From: Acidobacteriota bacterium
GTDB lineage: Bacteria > Acidobacteriota > Terriglobia > Terriglobales > Acidobacteriaceae
Direction of reading: 5' to 3'
Length of the DNA stretch: 6,624 nucleotides
Assembly (NCBI GenBank): GCA_021798655.1
Contig: JAJZFE010000054.1
Coordinates: forward strand, 1 to 6,624
Positions within the stretch are counted from its first letter, which is position 1. Each line of letters starts with the position of its first letter. Below are positions 6,003-6,624 of this stretch, in pieces. Made by a program: the position numbers and the translations under genes. The notes under the pieces were generated by a model that saw nothing but the letters and a program-made list of their open reading frames with translations, was not told the origin of the DNA and ran no database searches.

Positions 6003-6052
6003 CATCAGAAGCCAGCGCGACCAGCAAGCGCGCCTGCCTGCATCCGATCCTT

Positions 6053-6298
6053 ATGCCCAAGCCCAGCCTCGACGCCTCGGAACAGATTCCCACCGCCACT
6101 GCGCAGGAGATTCGGCGCATCGCGCATGACCTCTCCAACTCGCTGGAGGTGATTGTGCAGACCAGCTACCTGCTGAACCTGGCCGAGCTGAAGGGTCCGG
6201 CGGCCGAGTGGCTTGCCATGCTGGACAGCGGCGTGACCAAAGCGCTGGAGCAGAACCACGCGCTGCGCGAGTTCATCAAGCATCACTCGGCTCAGTAA
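6053..6298 (+). CDS. Small protein resembling a stand-alone histidine-kinase dimerisation/phosphoacceptor (DHp) segment
   Basis: This 81-residue protein has no signal peptide or membrane span. Residues 17-42 (AQEIRRIAHDLSNSLEVIVQ onwards) look like the first DHp helix of a histidine kinase, with the H-box pattern AHDLSNSLEVI and a candidate phosphoacceptor His25. Residues 48-78 (PAAEWLAMLDSGVTKALEQN onwards) form a second predicted amphipathic helix, so a dimer could make a four-helix bundle. There is no ATP-binding domain (no N, G1 or G2 box), receiver or sensor domain, and no room for one before the next gene. It might be a phosphotransfer protein, a kinase-dimer modulator or a kinase remnant; which one cannot be told. 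ATG 6053 is preferred over an upstream TTG (5942), because the extension would be compositionally unlike a protein and would overlap the promoter region. No ribosome-binding site is seen. It converges on dacB with 10 bases between the ends. Confidence 0.75.
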   Translation: MPKPSLDASEQIPTATAQEIRRIAHDLSNSLEVIVQTSYLLNLAELKGPAAEWLAMLDSGVTKALEQNHALREFIKHHSAQ

Positions 6299-6315
6299 AT
6301 CACTCGGCTCAGTAG
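6282..6315. repeat. 17-bp tandem duplication at the ends of two convergent genes
   Basis: ATCACTCGGCTCAGTAA (6282-6298) is followed directly by ATCACTCGGCTCAGTAG (6299-6315), identical in 16 of 17 bases. The first copy encodes the last residues and TAA stop of the small H-box protein. The second copy contains, on the other strand, the TGA stop and last Tyr codon of the carboxypeptidase gene. Confidence 0.95.
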
Positions 6316-6624
6316 CCCGCTGCGATGGCGGCGACGATCCTGTCCAGGGCGGTGCGGTCGGCGGATCCGCCGGGGCTGTGGTTGTCCACGAACAGAGACA
6401 CGATGACCTCTCTTCCGCTCGCGCACCGGACGTAGCCGGAGAGGCCGCGCGACTCGCCGAGCGTGCCCGTCTTGGCCAAGACGTTGCCCTTCAGCGGCGC
6501 GTCCTTGAAGCGGCTGGCCAGCGTGCCATCGACGCCGCCGACGGGCAGCGACGCCTTCCAGGCCGCGAACCAGGGCTGTCGCGCGGCGAAGGCCAGCAGT
6601 TGCGCGGTCGCGCGCGGCGTCACC
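6309..6624 (-). CDS. dacB: D-alanyl-D-alanine carboxypeptidase/endopeptidase, PBP4 (S13) family, C-terminal part
   Basis: Only the last 104 or so residues are in the window; the reading frame is open to the right edge. The fragment contains LPVGGVDGTLASRF followed about ten residues later by AKTGTLGESRGLSGYV, where KTG (plus-strand 6465-6473) is the third active-site motif of penicillin-binding proteins. The combination DGTL-x-RF ... KTGTL ... LSGYV and the following strand VIVSLFVDNH are characteristic of the S13 (DacB/PBP4) family, which trims D-alanine from, or cuts cross-links in, peptidoglycan in the periplasm. The SxxK and SxN motifs would lie beyond the edge and could not be checked. 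The GTG at 6623 is most likely an internal valine, not a start. The gene ends in the second copy of the 17-bp duplication. Confidence 0.9.
   Translation of the reverse strand, partial: VTPRATAQLLAFAARQPWFAAWKASLPVGGVDGTLASRFKDAPLKGNVLAKTGTLGESRGLSGYVRCASGREVIVSLFVDNHSPGGSADRTALDRIVAAIAAGY

Noticed and set aside
5942..6052. 37-codon N-terminal extension of the small H-box protein from a TTG
   Set aside because: It would translate through the promoter region with protein-unlike composition; ATG 6053 begins just before the helical domain.

Overview
This 6.6 kb stretch is GC-rich and densely coded. It looks like ordinary chromosome from a soil acidobacterium (Acidobacteriia/Terriglobia, near Granulicella, Terriglobus or Acidobacterium). 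The best pointer is the cupin protein at 1656-2051: in length, spacing and active-site residues it resembles, as I recall them, the manganese cupin (R)-hydroxynitrile lyases described from Granulicella tundricola and Acidobacterium capsulatum. Lineage is an inference from gene content; no rRNA gene is present.

Left part (1-1367, minus strand): a LacI-family repressor is followed, with a 4-base stop/start overlap, by the beginning of an MFS transporter that runs off the left edge. This is a typical sugar-sensing and sugar-uptake pair. Between it and the rightward genes lies tRNA-Ser(CGA) at 1466-1557.

Middle (1656-3568, plus strand): a cytosolic cupin (R)-hydroxynitrile-lyase-like protein, probably translated from a nearly leaderless mRNA, is followed by a secreted GH30 beta-glycosidase with its own ribosome binding site. 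The GH30 gene converges on a large leftward gene (3623-5707) for an M13 (neprilysin-like) zinc metallopeptidase whose signal peptide carries a lipobox. A 9-bp perfect hairpin sits between the two gene ends.

Right part (5758-6624): tRNA-Leu(CAG) on the minus strand is followed by an 11-bp perfect terminator-like hairpin. Divergent from it is a small 81-residue protein that resembles a stand-alone histidine-kinase dimerisation/phosphoacceptor helix pair. It converges on the 3' end of a D-Ala-D-Ala carboxypeptidase of the PBP4/S13 family (dacB), cut by the right edge. A 17-bp tandem duplication covers the ends of these last two genes.

How the genes work together: regulator, transporter and GH30 enzyme could form a carbohydrate-use locus. 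The hydroxynitrile-lyase-like cupin beside a secreted beta-glycosidase raises the testable but speculative idea of cyanogenic-glycoside breakdown. The peptidase, the small protein and dacB show no obvious link to this. I found no CRISPR array, insertion sequence, phage gene or defence system. The most unusual items are the hydroxynitrile-lyase-like cupin, the orphan phosphoacceptor-like small protein, and the recurring TACACTC -10-like element.
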